A DNA stretch of 64,000 bases from Phytophthora colocasiae (GCA_018806915.1 JAGKQI010000047.1:1240001-1304000), one strand, 5' to 3'; shown: positions 31,557 to 42,823, counted from the first letter of the stretch. Notes: generated by a model from the letters alone, not told the origin. Numbers and translations: made by a program.

Positions 31557-31922
31557 CTAAGCTTTGTCAGTTGTTGGTACTAGCTTTAGAGCGATCAGTG
31601 ATCCCAGTCTGGTACGGAAACTAATGTGCAAATGTTTGGGGAATTTGCCCCTTACTCCCTGCGTGTTGGACCGTAGAACATAAGAGGTATAACTTGTGGA
31701 TCCTAAGATGCACGGCGCATATCCAAGTGTTGAAAGTATGTAGTCGTATTCTGAATGAGGCAATGCCATTGTTCAGTGCCAAAACTCTGCTGGAAAATGG
31801 ATGCCATGAGAACAGTCTGGAGAGCAGTCGGCTTAGAAAAGTTTTCATGAATACAAGCCGAAGACCTGCAGTGTAATGGTTTGTATTTCTCTCGCGTTTT
31901 AAGCACTTCGAGGTCAAAAATC
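31557..31922. other. Upstream region of S33 relic; downstream of Rab gene
   Basis: No convincing gene. It may hold the decayed 5' part of the peptidase; a secretion signal is not recognisable. Confidence 0.3.
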
Positions 31923-32822
31923 CTAGCAACATTTCATTTTGGTAGCCTTCACGTTGGATGTCTGTGCTGTAGACGATCGCTGGTCGAGTTTGACAACCGG
32001 TACTGCATCAGGCTTTTGAGTCTTCATTTTGTCAGCATTGTAAATGCCAATCACGAGTTCCTCGAACGCCCGACGCACATTGTAGCACGTTTTAGCCGAT
32101 ACTCGGCAGTGCATGAGCCCTAACGTTGCAGCTGTCGACTCGTGCAGCTCCTGATCCACGTAGTTTGCATCTTGAAGTACGTTGGACGACTCCAAGTCGA
32201 CTTTATTCCCCACAAGCATGAGGCAGTTCATGAGTGTACTGCTCAGACCTGCTGCTGCTTTAAGCTCCTTAAGCCAATGCTCCTGAGCATTAATGAACGT
32301 CTCACGATTCGTGACATCGAACACCACTAACGCTCCTGCTGCTCGTCGATAATGGCTACGTAAAATAGTTTATCATAAACACAGAACTTAATAAAAACCA
32401 TCACCACAAACCTTACGAGCTGGTGATTGCACGGTAACGTTCCTGGCCAGCTAGACACAACAGTGATACGTTCTTAGAGGTGACGAGCGATATGAACAAT
32501 AGTATCATATAAGCAAGTTACCAGTGTCCCAGATCTGTGCCTTGATGCGTTTGCCATTGGGGTGGCGAACGATAGCAGTGGCGAACTCAACACCAATGGT
32601 GGGTTTCCGTACAGCGGAGAAGCTGCGTGGGATCCCTTGGTCATTGGTAGAGTTTGATGCGAGGAAAGCAGCGAGCAAATTGGTCTTGCCAACACCAGGA
32701 TCGCCCACCAGCACAACTTTCAATAGTCAAAGGCAGACACAGAGGTTACTTGCTGTGCGAGTATTAGTTAGTGTCATAACAGCTCTCAAACCTTTGTACA
32801 GCTCGTCGTAAAGCTGCTCCAT
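31923..32822 (-). CDS. Rab11-like small GTPase
   Basis: Four exons on the minus strand: 32822-32792, 32716-32522, 32450-32417 and 32355-31923, giving 230 residues with all junctions in frame. P-loop GDPGVGKTN (start [18 protein letters not shown]), switch I effector PTIGVEFA, switch [28 protein letters not shown] and VSAKT for guanine binding, C-terminal KMKCC for double geranylgeranylation. Switch II and the TIGVEFA motif are Rab11-like, pointing to recycling-endosome/exocytic traffic. The loop before switch I ([19 protein letters not shown]) is longer than in typical Rabs. Intron sizes are 75, 71 and 61 nt. Confidence 0.9.
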
Positions 32823-33983
32823 TGCGCTGAAGTGTCGAAGATGTTCCTTTTTCAGGAGTCGTTACGTCAGAATTGTACCCTTCGTGTGGTACATTTGATA
32901 GGTGACTGATAATGGAGTGGTGTACATACTTTAGTGACATGAGCAGTTAAAGAGCTTCAACAAAACACCTACTTTCAAAGACTAGCACAACTTGACATTA
33001 ATGCACTACAATTGCTCTCATGAATGTACTTGTCCGCTCAGCTACTGTACTCCTTCGCTCTCAAACTTCATTCTCGAATTTGTGTCGCTGCCACTAAAAC
33101 CGAAGGTGTGATTTAAGAGCATTATTTGCGCGTTGAATGAATACACATGGCCAATGATGAATCGAAGCTGCCCGGCGACGTGGTCTATGCGATGAATGAA
33201 CTGCTTCTCCGAGCACGCACACAGCGGAGCTGCCCAAGCTGGCCAGCGGAGCCAGCAAGTGTCGGACTATAAAGCCGATGCGTTCGACACTTGATGTTGT
33301 CACGCTACACGGCCTGATGTCGTCAGAACAGATACCTCGAAACACCCACCTCATTATTAGACTGGCTTCCATACTGAAAGCAACAGCTCTATGCGTACGA
33401 CTTCGAGGACAACGCGCACTCAGGTTTTATACATGACCTTGCACATTGAAGCTGTTTTCGATGACTTTTCGCGAACAAAGTTGAAATAGTGGGCCAATCA
33501 GCATCCGCGAATCTGCGCCTCTTCTCAATTCTTTTAGATATCGCAGTATTTTGAGCAACTCGAACGCAACCAAAAAGCTTCACAACTCCTTATCAAGCCT
33601 ATCGCCTTGGGACACAGAGTACATTGCTCGCCGGCTTCCAGCGGATTCTGGACGACGCACCGTCCTTTTTGAAGCCGATGCTGCTTGGGGGAACTTGAAC
33701 CCTTCTGGAAGTCTTCCATCACTTGGTTTCACTATACCCCTATCGTTTTTCCGTGAAAACGCAAATGTTGTACTGGGTTTCACTATACCACACGAAAAAG
33801 ACATGCGCGAACAGCCGCAATAAAAAAGAAGCGGTCAAAGAGCTGACACTCGCCCTGAGCAGCTCTCAGAATCTGAACGGCACGCTAGCGCTCACATCGA
33901 AACGCACCGCAGCGAGGAACTGCATCATATTAGTTAAAAAAAATCGTTTTTAGTACAACATTTAAAGTTTTGACGGCCGAAAC
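32823..33983. other. Intergenic region with only weak coding hints
   Basis: No gene that I can support. A short frame starting at ATG 33149 (MANDESKLPGDVVYAMNELL, about 40 codons) could be a decayed or small gene. 33720-33780 has a two-fold direct repeat of GGTTTCACTATACC. The region right before 33984 should hold the promoter of the next gene. Confidence 0.3.
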
Positions 33984-34670
33984 ATGGTCACCAGCTCCAT
34001 CGTGAGGATCCCCAAGTGCTCCGACCCGGCGGCCCGCCCGCCCTTACAGCGCAGCACCAGCATCGACAGCCGCCCCAGTCTACGTGGCTTAAGCCACGGG
34101 CTGCAAATGGACTTGAAACAAGCAGTGCAGCTCGAGAAGCAAGAGTTAAAGAAAATGGGGCTTGTACCGCCTTCTATTGTGATGGAACCATTGCCTAAGA
34201 TGACCTCGTCGGAAGAAGAGGAAGAGCAGAACTCGTCCTATTGGCTGTATCGACAGCAGAGACTTGTCCGCAGAGCTGCGTCCTTTACTAATGGGCAACC
34301 GCCGATGCCTTGCTCCCCTCCAGTACCAATCCCTCAACATGAAGCTCAACGTCGCTACAGTACTGGAGAACACTTGACACATGGAGATGCTGAAGAACTT
34401 GAACATTTGAACAAGGCCCAGTGTGAGGCGAGACTCTGGGATGAATTCTGGAACTACAAACTGTCGTTTGAGTCTCGAGAGTCATTCGAGACACTGAAAG
34501 AAACTTCCAGAGCTCGTGCCAACAGTGAAGGAAAGATGTGTCTGCTCAAGGACAGATCTGCGTCGTCTCTTACTTCTACAGCTGACACAGTGAACGAGGA
34601 TGAAGACTGCGAAGGACCAGAAGAAGAGCACGTGCAACATTATGGAGACGTATTCAAGATGGATCTTTAG
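33984..34670 (+). CDS. Conserved-looking hypothetical protein
   Basis: 228 residues from ATG 33984, no introns needed. Ser/Thr-rich N-terminus with possible phospho-motifs (QRSTSIDSRP), a helical segment (MDLKQAVQLEKQELKKMGL), an acidic run (SSEEEEEQN), a segment WLYRQQRLVRRAASF and a later helical stretch (ARLWDEFWNYKLSFESRESFETL), then an acidic tail. No signal peptide or membrane span. I do not recognise the family. It converges on the large ankyrin gene with 69 bp between stops. Composition looks like a real gene. Confidence 0.6.
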   Translation: MVTSSIVRIPKCSDPAARPPLQRSTSIDSRPSLRGLSHGLQMDLKQAVQLEKQELKKMGLVPPSIVMEPLPKMTSSEEEEEQNSSYWLYRQQRLVRRAASFTNGQPPMPCSPPVPIPQHEAQRRYSTGEHLTHGDAEELEHLNKAQCEARLWDEFWNYKLSFESRESFETLKETSRARANSEGKMCLLKDRSASSLTSTADTVNEDEDCEGPEEEHVQHYGDVFKMDL

Positions 34671-34739
34671 GCCTAGTGATACGTGTCCTAAATTAAGTGT
34701 TGAGTTAAAGGAATTCCGTAATAATGAACACATATATTG

Positions 34740-37700
34740 TCACAAGAGATCTCGGATAGAAGCTTCAAGTTGTAGCTGTCGAAGTTGCAGCGTTTCCAGT
34801 CGATTCCGACGCATTTCAGCCGTAACCAGCTCGAACCGACTGGAGAGACGGTGGTGAGTGACTTCCATAGTCGTCCGATGGTTTTTCCAGCGTTGAAAAG
34901 CCATAAACACTTGCCCGTATCTCCAGTGGAACAGCAGACTGCTCAGAGTTCTTGGCAACGGCTTACGAACGGCTTCAAGTGGTGATTGCTTTGCAACGAC
35001 ACGCCAGTGCTCAAAAGCCGGCTGAACGGAAGCCAACGCAACGATTGAGCTCGCTGTATCTCTTGCCTTTTGCATGCGGATCGCCATGCGCCGCAACCAT
35101 CGACACACTGCAACGTGAACCAGTTGACTCGGATATACTGCAACACTCGAAGATTGACAAAGACAACGCGGAGAGTGAACCATCCCAATCTCATGGCGTA
35201 ACCACCACGCGCCCGTAAACCTCCTGCAGTTCGCATCCTTGCGATTTTCATCGAAGACGTTGAAGTCAACGCATTGATCATCTTGTTGATCTTCAGTATG
35301 AAAAGCCACCGTTGACACTTCTTCCAGTATATCAATGGGGATCTCTGATGGACTGCAGTTATTGTCACTGGCTGTTTCTTCAGCTATCTGCTCAGTTACA
35401 ACAGATAGTCCGTTAGCGCGAAGGATGTCGTCATATCTGAGTACCGTAATTCGCTTTAGAAACTCAACGTTGAGCCGTCCACGGGTGTTTTCGAGTACTA
35501 TTTCTTCATCTTCGTCACGAGAGAGATCTTTACCCGTTGGATTTAATTGGGATGCTTCATTTTCACTGTCGTCACCTTCATCCGAACGGGAACGAAAGCG
35601 TTTCATAGGAGACTTTAGATACGTGTCGTACTGGTCTCGAAACCATGAAGGGAGAGGTACGACATGATGATTAGTGTAGCCATGTTCGCAAAAACCACAT
35701 AAAGCTCCTCCTCCTTCGAAACCTTTGCAGCCGCAGGTTCTGTCTTCAGCATCACAATGGAGGAAAGCTCGATCGCGTAGTACTAATAATTCACGGAGTA
35801 TTAATCGCCATGAAAAAGATGGAGCGAGGTGGAGCACGTAGTAAAAGCTCGACTGACCTTCATACTCCGCTTCCAGTCGACACTTGGCATTCTGGATGAG
35901 GAAGCAAGCGTTACGGATACATCCACTGGCAATTGCGTATGATACAGCAGTGTTTCCAAAGGCATCCAGGACATTCACGTCACAATCCGATCTTTCCAGT
36001 AGAATTGTCATGAGTCGACAAGCTAATGTAACATTTGAGAAGCAAGCAGTACGGTGAAGTAGTGGGATCCCCATTCCGTCTCCGGATAAACGTCCTGGAT
36101 TCAGTTGATTTTCCAGCAATAGCAGCGTCATTGTAGCGTACACAGAACTTGGATGTTTAGCAGCAGCATACAGACACTCAATAGCTTCTTCGTCTGATAA
36201 ATGTTTCGAAATGGGAGTGAAAGAGTTCACTATCCACTTTAAAGCATCCAATGAAGCAGCTTTGATCGCTTCAAGGATTAATATACGAGTAGATACGGCT
36301 GGATCAGGAGTACGAGATAGAGATAAAGCTTGCAGATGAGAGACTTGGTTTTGAGCCACTGCAGACATCCACGGATCTGGAATGACAGGATAACGCTGAT
36401 ATCCTTGGAATGTTTCGTGGGGCTCCTTTGTTTTCTCATTGAGATCAATAACAGTTCGAAGTAGACCATATCCTACAGGTTCGTAAGCTGCTGGGTCGGT
36501 ACTATCGGGTTCCAATGTGCCAGTCTTCTCGCGTCTCGTTTCTGGAAATGTTGGCTGAACTCGGGAAGACAGGAGTTTATACAGGTAGTTGTGCCCGAGT
36601 AATCGACATAATTCCAGTGGAGTGCCATCCTCGCTCTCTTGCAGAAGTGCCTGCCAGTTTATTTGATCAGATATTTGGTCGGCGAGGCAAAATTCCGCAA
36701 TCCGAACTGCATTCCAGTGCACAATCAAGTGAAGAAAACCCGAAAATGTCTGTTTATCACAATCCAAAGCCAATAATTTCAACAATTCTGTGAAGAGATC
36801 AACAGAATCGGTTGGGATAGCGAATCTTGACATCAAATTCAGTAGTAATTCCCCGTTTTCATCACTGCTGAGATGGTTTTGAACATGTTCGTGATAAATT
36901 GAAAATCGGATTTCTCCGAATTTGGCATTGCCGTTGCCAATAGAAGCAGCTACAAACTCTGCCCAACACAATCCACGTTCGACTCCGCCGGGGAAGAACT
37001 CCAGCAGCCATAGCACGACGTCACATCTATCGTGGTAAATGACCCATTGAAACATTGTTTTCCCTCCAACTCGTGCAGTTTTCATTGCTGAAAGAACATC
37101 AGAATGGCTACTTTCTGCGGGGAATACCATATCGAACCAAGCTGCTACAAGAGACAGCGGTAAATTGGCAGCACACATGTGCACAATTGAGCGAATAGAT
37201 GCCACTTTCCTCTGTGTCTGGCCTTCACCAATTGTAACGTTGTTTTTCAGGAGATTTTCAGTACACAAAATCAAAAATACTCGATGGTACCTCAGTTGAT
37301 CATCTTCTAAGCGTGGGGCTGCAGCATACGATTCAAACACTGTATCCAGTAAGTTACTGGTGGTACCCAATTGAACAAGCGCTTCAAGTATCACCAAGGC
37401 GCAGTCAAAATATCCTCGTATTATTAAAGGCTCAAGCCAATTTGCAGCCTTAGTCTTGGCCAATTCATCGGCCCCAGTACGATTCCAGTGTTGAAATACC
37501 ATCTGAATACAGAGCAACAAAGTCTGTTCCCGTTCGTCTCTGTTTTGGTTCGAGTTGATATCACATCGTTGACGAAGAACTGAGCCCAGACAATACTCGA
37601 AAAGATCCCATACATGAAGATTATCCTTCTCAAAAGGAATACCTGAACTTGATCCGATTAAGTTACACAAAAATTTCAGGTGTTTAATATCGAGAATTCC

Positions 37701-39740
37701 CTCTCCAATTGGTCGTTTTCTCACTTCTCTCCAAGTCACCATCGTTTCATGAATACATGCCCATGGTGTGCCACCTTGAGACCAATTATCAACCTCTTGT
37801 GAGGAATAATTATGTGCCTTTAGTGACCACAATTCACACAATGCCGTAAAATACTTTTGAGTAAAGAGCATCGTCAAGAACTCAGAGCTGGATTGAATAA
37901 TTTCCAAATCAATCAATTGCAACAACACAGCTTCGACCTGCTTTGATTTCCTTCGAGATACAGCGGTACACCACTGTGTAAGACTCGAAATACTGATCTC
38001 TTCAGCCCCATACTGACGTAGCAGTGGAATTAATTGTGGGCATCGGAAAGATGAGCGCAGTCCCTCATTTAAAACCGATAAATTGTCGTTTATAAACGCC
38101 CCACTCGAAAGAAGAAGCTCCACGATATCAACTCGGGATACCACTGAGTCATTGTCAGGTTCGAGAGCACACATACGTAACGCTAACAACAGTGGTGATA
38201 ACTGCGTTGAAGCAGAAAGTGAAGGTTCTGACGAGGCATTAGTGGTTAAATTCTGACAGCGACAGCAGATTCCGCCGTATTTCCTACATCCCAGATCTTC
38301 TTCGCTGTTTCTAGGTTCACATTCCACGTTCTTCGTTTCACTTGCTGTGTTACAGGAGGGTATATTCACTTTTCGTGTCCAATACCACAAAGTCTCGACT
38401 GGATGCTGAATATTTGCCCAGTCTGGTGCAGACCTCTCGCTGTTGATAATATTCTGACCAGAAGGTTGCGTAGACGCGAGTTTCTCAACATTTTGCAGCT
38501 CATGACGCTGAAATACGATGCCACACGGTGCCCAGGGTGCTTTTTCAGGATATTCCCCGTAACTCGGCTGTACCGCACTGGATAATGCACAAACACTAGC
38601 ACCCAGGTAAATGAACTCTTGGACCAGCTGTACATCTCCTCGTGTAATAGCAAGATGAAGTGGGGATACACCGTCTTGATCACAGATATGTAGAGCTTCT
38701 GGGCATGTCGTAGCTAACAGCTTAGCGATTTGACATCTCGCAATTGAATCACCAAATCCAACCAAACTCCAATGTAACGCAGTTCTACCACGTTTGTCTT
38801 GAAGAAGTATCAAGTCATCGACGTTTCCGTTCTCTTCACTGCAGAATGATGTAAATTTATCCAGCAGCAATTTGCAAACGTCGAAATATCCTCTTCGAGC
38901 AGCGCAGTGTAGCGCTGTACAATTGGAAGAATCTTGTGCTTGTACTGTTATTTCAACAGTAGATAGAAGGAAATAGATAACTTGTAGTTGTCGATTCTCA
39001 CAAGCTTCATGCAATAGTGTCCACTTCAACTCGTTTAAATCCCATTGCTCCTCCAAGCAGCCGAAAATCCTAGCAATAATCTCCAATCGTTCCAAGTCTC
39101 CAGAGCGACAAACATCCCACAAATCTCCACGACAACGCAGATCCAGATCCTTAATACTTTCTCTAGCACCTCCATCTTCCAATACCTTTTTACTAAACAT
39201 CTCAAGCATTTTATCTGCCAATTCCCACAATTGACAGTATCGTTTGTTCTCCGCTCTCAACTCCACAGTGCTTAAACTTCTTCGGTGAGATAAAATCTCT
39301 ATTTTCTCGAGTACATAATGAAGAGCAGTTCGACAGGAATTATCTCGAACATGAACTTGCAATTTCACATCTCGACGTCGTAATAATCGCTTAACAATCT
39401 TCAAATTCTCGTTAATAACTGCGTGATGAAGCGCAATTCGTCCACAAGTATCTCGCTCTAGTACACACACTCCAACAGTGTTAAGAAGAATACGTACGAC
39501 GTTTGTATCCCCAGAAATACACGCTTCATGCAGTATTGGGAAGTTTCCAGAGCGTTCAAAACTCAATTTTCGACGATAAAGTATTCCATCAATGTAGCCA
39601 TTACAAAATACCTCCCAGGGCTTGTCATTACTGATAACAAACAAACGTTCTTTGGATGCATCTTGGGTCTGTTGTAATTGCTGGAATCGACTCTTACGAC
39701 GTCGATAAATACTTTCATAGTCTTCTCCATTCGTCTCCAT
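34740..39740 (-). CDS. Large ankyrin-repeat protein with C-terminal SFI1-like repeats
   Basis: About 1666 residues from METNGEDYESIYRR (39740). An upstream in-frame ATG at 39842 exists but adds a non-conserved-looking lead. Ankyrin repeats occupy about residues 60-390 (NFPILHEACISGDTNVVRILL, TALHCAARRGYFDVCKLLLD, GVSPLHLAITRGDVQLVQEF) and recur near residue 1300 (VNVLDAFGNTAVSYAIASG). A Cys cluster (CDAEDRTCGCKGF ... CGFCEHGYTNHH) follows at about 1370-1410, then an acidic stretch. The C-terminus has W/R-rich helical units (AFEHWRVVAK, VFMAFQRWKNH) resembling SFI1-type centrin-binding repeats. No membrane span. It may be a cytoskeletal or centriole/basal-body scaffold (inference from the SFI1-like units). 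A single exon of 5 kb is not unusual in oomycetes. Confidence 0.8.
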   Translation of the reverse strand: METNGEDYESIYRRRKSRFQQLQQTQDASKERLFVISNDKPWEVFCNGYIDGILYRRKLSFERSGNFPILHEACISGDTNVVRILLNTVGVCVLERDTCGRIALHHAVINENLKIVKRLLRRRDVKLQVHVRDNSCRTALHYVLEKIEILSHRRSLSTVELRAENKRYCQLWELADKMLEMFSKKVLEDGGARESIKDLDLRCRGDLWDVCRSGDLERLEIIARIFGCLEEQWDLNELKWTLLHEACENRQLQVIYFLLSTVEITVQAQDSSNCTALHCAARRGYFDVCKLLLDKFTSFCSEENGNVDDLILLQDKRGRTALHWSLVGFGDSIARCQIAKLLATTCPEALHICDQDGVSPLHLAITRGDVQLVQEFIYLGASVCALSSAVQPSYGEYPEKAPWAPCGIVFQRHELQNVEKLASTQPSGQNIINSERSAPDWANIQHPVETLWYWTRKVNIPSCNTASETKNVECEPRNSEEDLGCRKYGGICCRCQNLTTNASSEPSLSASTQLSPLLLALRMCALEPDNDSVVSRVDIVELLLSSGAFINDNLSVLNEGLRSSFRCPQLIPLLRQYGAEEISISSLTQWCTAVSRRKSKQVEAVLLQLIDLEIIQSSSEFLTMLFTQKYFTALCELWSLKAHNYSSQEVDNWSQGGTPWACIHETMVTWREVRKRPIGEGILDIKHLKFLCNLIGSSSGIPFEKDNLHVWDLFEYCLGSVLRQRCDINSNQNRDEREQTLLLCIQMVFQHWNRTGADELAKTKAANWLEPLIIRGYFDCALVILEALVQLGTTSNLLDTVFESYAAAPRLEDDQLRYHRVFLILCTENLLKNNVTIGEGQTQRKVASIRSIVHMCAANLPLSLVAAWFDMVFPAESSHSDVLSAMKTARVGGKTMFQWVIYHDRCDVVLWLLEFFPGGVERGLCWAEFVAASIGNGNAKFGEIRFSIYHEHVQNHLSSDENGELLLNLMSRFAIPTDSVDLFTELLKLLALDCDKQTFSGFLHLIVHWNAVRIAEFCLADQISDQINWQALLQESEDGTPLELCRLLGHNYLYKLLSSRVQPTFPETRREKTGTLEPDSTDPAAYEPVGYGLLRTVIDLNEKTKEPHETFQGYQRYPVIPDPWMSAVAQNQVSHLQALSLSRTPDPAVSTRILILEAIKAASLDALKWIVNSFTPISKHLSDEEAIECLYAAAKHPSSVYATMTLLLLENQLNPGRLSGDGMGIPLLHRTACFSNVTLACRLMTILLERSDCDVNVLDAFGNTAVSYAIASGCIRNACFLIQNAKCRLEAEYEGQSSFYYVLHLAPSFSWRLILRELLVLRDRAFLHCDAEDRTCGCKGFEGGGALCGFCEHGYTNHHVVPLPSWFRDQYDTYLKSPMKRFRSRSDEGDDSENEASQLNPTGKDLSRDEDEEIVLENTRGRLNVEFLKRITVLRYDDILRANGLSVVTEQIAEETASDNNCSPSEIPIDILEEVSTVAFHTEDQQDDQCVDFNVFDENRKDANCRRFTGAWWLRHEIGMVHSPRCLCQSSSVAVYPSQLVHVAVCRWLRRMAIRMQKARDTASSIVALASVQPAFEHWRVVAKQSPLEAVRKPLPRTLSSLLFHWRYGQVFMAFQRWKNHRTTMEVTHHRLSSRFELVTAEMRRNRLETLQLRQLQLEASIRDLL

Positions 39741-39862
39741 TAACCAGAATGACCTTTCATTGTCATTATATTTGAAAATACACTTCAGTGTCAATTTACT
39801 CGTATACCGTATAAAAGAGACAGTTACTGTCATTTCAACCATACAGCATAACGGCAGCTTTC
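39741..39862. promoter_or_regulatory. Divergent promoter, 122 bp
   Basis: The ankyrin gene starts leftward at 39740 and the HTH gene rightward at 39863. The 122-bp space must hold both promoters; I do not see a clear Inr or FPR motif by eye. Confidence 0.5.
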
Positions 39863-41059
39863 ATGACGATGACTCGTAGTCGCCATCACTTGACCATCGC
39901 CGACAAGAACCGTCTGCGACGTCACCATCGCCAACACCCAGAGCTCACACAGGAACAGCTACGTGAATGGGCGTACGCGGCTTTTGGCCAATGGGTGGCA
40001 CGTTCTACGGTGGGGCACATTGTGCGTGCTCCGGAGGAAGCGAGTGCCAATCCGGAAGCCACACGCTTCCAGAGCGGTCGGTATCCGGACATGGAGGAGG
40101 AACTATACGCGTATATTGTGGCTAGAGCCACCCAATTGGGGGTGGATATCAAGCGTTTGGATGGGAATAGCGGTACTGGCAGTGTACTAAGTGACTCGGA
40201 GCTCTGGACGAAAGCTAATGAGATCCTCAAACGGACAAGGGGAAGTGATGAGAGTGTGTCAGTTGCGTGGGTGCATCGCTTTAAGAAACGCCATGGACTA
40301 CATCGCTCACAGTTGAAGAGAGCTGTGGAGATGGATACATTTGTAGAGCAAGTTGAGACTGTACAAGAAGAACCTGCCAGGAAGAGAATTGCGACGGAAA
40401 GTGGCAATCGCTCGCACTTTGTGTCCTCGGACGACGTGTTGCTGCTGACTCATGTGTTGACGGTTAAACCTTGGGGATTCCCGTACGTAATGGATGGATG
40501 GCAGCAAGTGATGGAGAGATTGAGGACGGAGGAGAATTTCCGACTGGACAAGACGGCTGGAGCCTGTCAAGCGAGAGTGAACCTGTTGTTAAATCACTTG
40601 AAATCAGGCAACACCTCTGCGTTACGGAAGTCAGGGACAGAGGACGAATTCAACAGGAAATGCACGTTAATTGCTGAAGTGGCGGCACAAGTTGATACAT
40701 TCGAGAGTTCGAACGAGAACAACTCGTCACCAGTTGCAGATGTTGTGATGCCTCCTGTTCAAGTGGAACCTGCTACGATGAGTACCGGTAATGGAGTGCT
40801 GGACCTTGCTCAGGAGAGAGAGAAGATGGCTCAACGTCGTCTGGAACTTATGGAGCGGAAAATGGAGCGTGAATTGGCAGCACAGAAGCGCCATTCAGAG
40901 GAGCAAGTAGCTCGGCTTGAGAAGCTGCACAGAGAGCAGCAACAGGTTCAGCAAGAGCAACACGCACAGTTATTGAATACCATCCAGCAACAGCAGGCGA
41001 TGATGCTTGAGCTGATCAAGTCGCTGGCCCCTACCGGTAGTCAAGGTGAAGAGACGTAG
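39863..41059 (+). CDS. CENP-B-like HTH protein, copy A
   Basis: 398 residues. An N-terminal HTH resembles the CENP-B/Tigger psq-like domain (LTIADKNRLRRHHRQHPELT), with a second HTH_CENPB-type unit ending WVHRFKKRHGLHRSQL (residue about 145). Around residues 190-270 lies a conserved segment (FVSSDDVLLLTHVLTVKPWGF, DKTAGACQARVNLLLNHLK) that recurs in copy B. A C-terminal coiled coil rich in Gln (MAQRRLELMERKMERELAAQ) follows. No DDE domain is present, so this looks like a transposase-derived DNA-binding protein used by the host. Coding density and location in the gene island support that. Confidence 0.75.
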   Translation: MTMTRSRHHLTIADKNRLRRHHRQHPELTQEQLREWAYAAFGQWVARSTVGHIVRAPEEASANPEATRFQSGRYPDMEEELYAYIVARATQLGVDIKRLDGNSGTGSVLSDSELWTKANEILKRTRGSDESVSVAWVHRFKKRHGLHRSQLKRAVEMDTFVEQVETVQEEPARKRIATESGNRSHFVSSDDVLLLTHVLTVKPWGFPYVMDGWQQVMERLRTEENFRLDKTAGACQARVNLLLNHLKSGNTSALRKSGTEDEFNRKCTLIAEVAAQVDTFESSNENNSSPVADVVMPPVQVEPATMSTGNGVLDLAQEREKMAQRRLELMERKMERELAAQKRHSEEQVARLEKLHREQQQVQQEQHAQLLNTIQQQQAMMLELIKSLAPTGSQGEET

Positions 41060-41102
41060 AAATGTAAATGCTGTGCATATATTAGTCCATGACACGTCTA
41101 TC

Positions 41103-42678
41103 TTACGCGGACTGTAGCTTGGCCTGGTGGTCAGAGCGTCCGCGCTTGACACATTCCTGGAATCGGCGCTTGAGTAGTTTGTCATCAGGAGCGAGCTGCA
41201 TGGCCGCCCACATGGCACAGGCAGCTTCTTCGTAGAGTCCTAGAGCTTCCAGACACTGGCCCTCGCGGAAAAGAGCCTTGGGCCATTCGGGACGCAACTT
41301 CTTCGACACACGAACATCGTGGAGCGCCTGCTTGGCGTCGCCAGCTCCTAGGTGAGCAGCACATCGGTTACTGTAAAGCACGGCGTCAGCTGGTGTGATA
41401 GCGATAGCCTTCGAATAGAGGTCAACAGCCAGCACGTAGTCCTTGGCCAGGTACGCCTTGTTGCCGTCATTCTTAAACTTAGTAGCTTCAACCTTCTCCT
41501 CTTCTGTAACTTCCACTGCTTCCGGGATGGCGATATCCTCCTCCTTCTCAATCTCCGCAAGTTTCTTCTGGTTCTCCGCTTCCAACTTTTCCTCAGCTGT
41601 CTGGGGCTCATCAACCGAAGCAGGTGCAGCCGACGTCTTGTTCTTCGCAGCGTCTTCGTAGTACGCGTCCAACTTGACCTTCTCCTCTGCCATCAGCTTG
41701 TCCAGATCGACGTCCTCAAATCCCTTGGTAATGGGCTTCAACAGGTTCACAATCTCATGGTGTCCCATGCCAGCAGCGAGCTGGAGGGGTGTTGCACCAG
41801 CGTCCGACTTCAAGTTGGCCACCTCCTTCGTGTCCTCCGCACGGCAGTTCAGGAATTCCTGCACCACCTCAGTAAAACCAGTCTCAGCGGCCATGTGGAG
41901 GGCCGTGAGGTTTCCTTCCATCGTCAAAGTCAGCGAAGCGCCTCCTTCCAGCAGCTCCTTCACCACAACAGGCTTGTTCATAAGGCAAGCTAACATCAGA
42001 GGAGTCACACCACCAGCGTTCGTCACATCTGCCTTGGCGCCAAGACGCAGAAGTTCTGCCACCGTCTTCTCGCGGTTCTCACTCACAGCAAAGTGCATGG
42101 CCGTGCCATTCTTCGTGGTAGCTTCAAGCTGAGCCTTCTGCTCCACCAATAGCTTCACCGTTCGGATGGATCCATTGGCCGCAGCCTCGTGCAAAGCGGT
42201 CGTGCCATTGTTCATGGCCGTGTTCGGGTCGGAAAAGTACGCCAGCAGCAGCTTCACAGCCGCAAACTCGTTCTCCTTAGCTGCATACAGCAGCGGCGTC
42301 GCTCCTTCCTCGTCCACACACTCCACGCACTCAGGGGCACGCTCCAAGATGAAACTGATGACTTTCCGACGTCCTTTAGCCGCTGCAAAGTGCAGAGCCG
42401 TACGCTTATGGGCATCCTTGAAGTCCATAAGCGCCTCCTTAACGTCGGTCACACCCATCACCTGCAGAGACTCAATGGTCTTCTTCAACTGATCCACGTC
42501 GCCATCTACAAAAATAACATAAAGCGTTAGTTTGTGTGTGTGTACTGCAATAATTACAATAGAAATACGCACTTTCAGCACTGGAGAGCAGTTCGCCCAC
42601 CACCTTCTTCTGCTTCTGATACTCGGACGCGCCTTCCTCCTTCTCCTTCGCGAGCTTTTCCGCCGTATTCACCGCCAT
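41103..42678 (-). CDS. Ankyrin-TPR protein, co-chaperone-like
   Basis: Two exons on the minus strand (42678-42573 and 42505-41103; intron of 67 nt with GTGCGT donor) give 502 residues, start MAVNTAEKLAKEKEEG. Six to seven ankyrin repeats at about residues 60-280 (KRTALHFAAAKGRRKVISFIL, GTTALHEAAANGSIRTVKLLV, GVTPLMLACLMNKPVVVKELL). A linker with coiled coil follows. Three TPR units at about 380-490 (ATKFKNDGNKAYLAKDYVLA, AVLYSNRCAAHLGAGDAKQA, WPKALFREGQCLEALGLYEE), as in Hsp70/Hsp90-binding co-chaperones. It may link an ankyrin-bound client to a chaperone (inference). It lies between the two inverted HTH paralogues. Confidence 0.9.
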
Positions 42679-42823
42679 GATCCTCTCTTTGCTTTGCCAG
42701 TCAAAAGTGATGGCTCCAGTCTACTGTGGAATTTCAACCAATGACATGCTATCCTAATAAACAGAATTATGACAATTCAAAGGCAAATATCTTCAACTTG
42801 AACAGCCAATCACAGACAGACAG

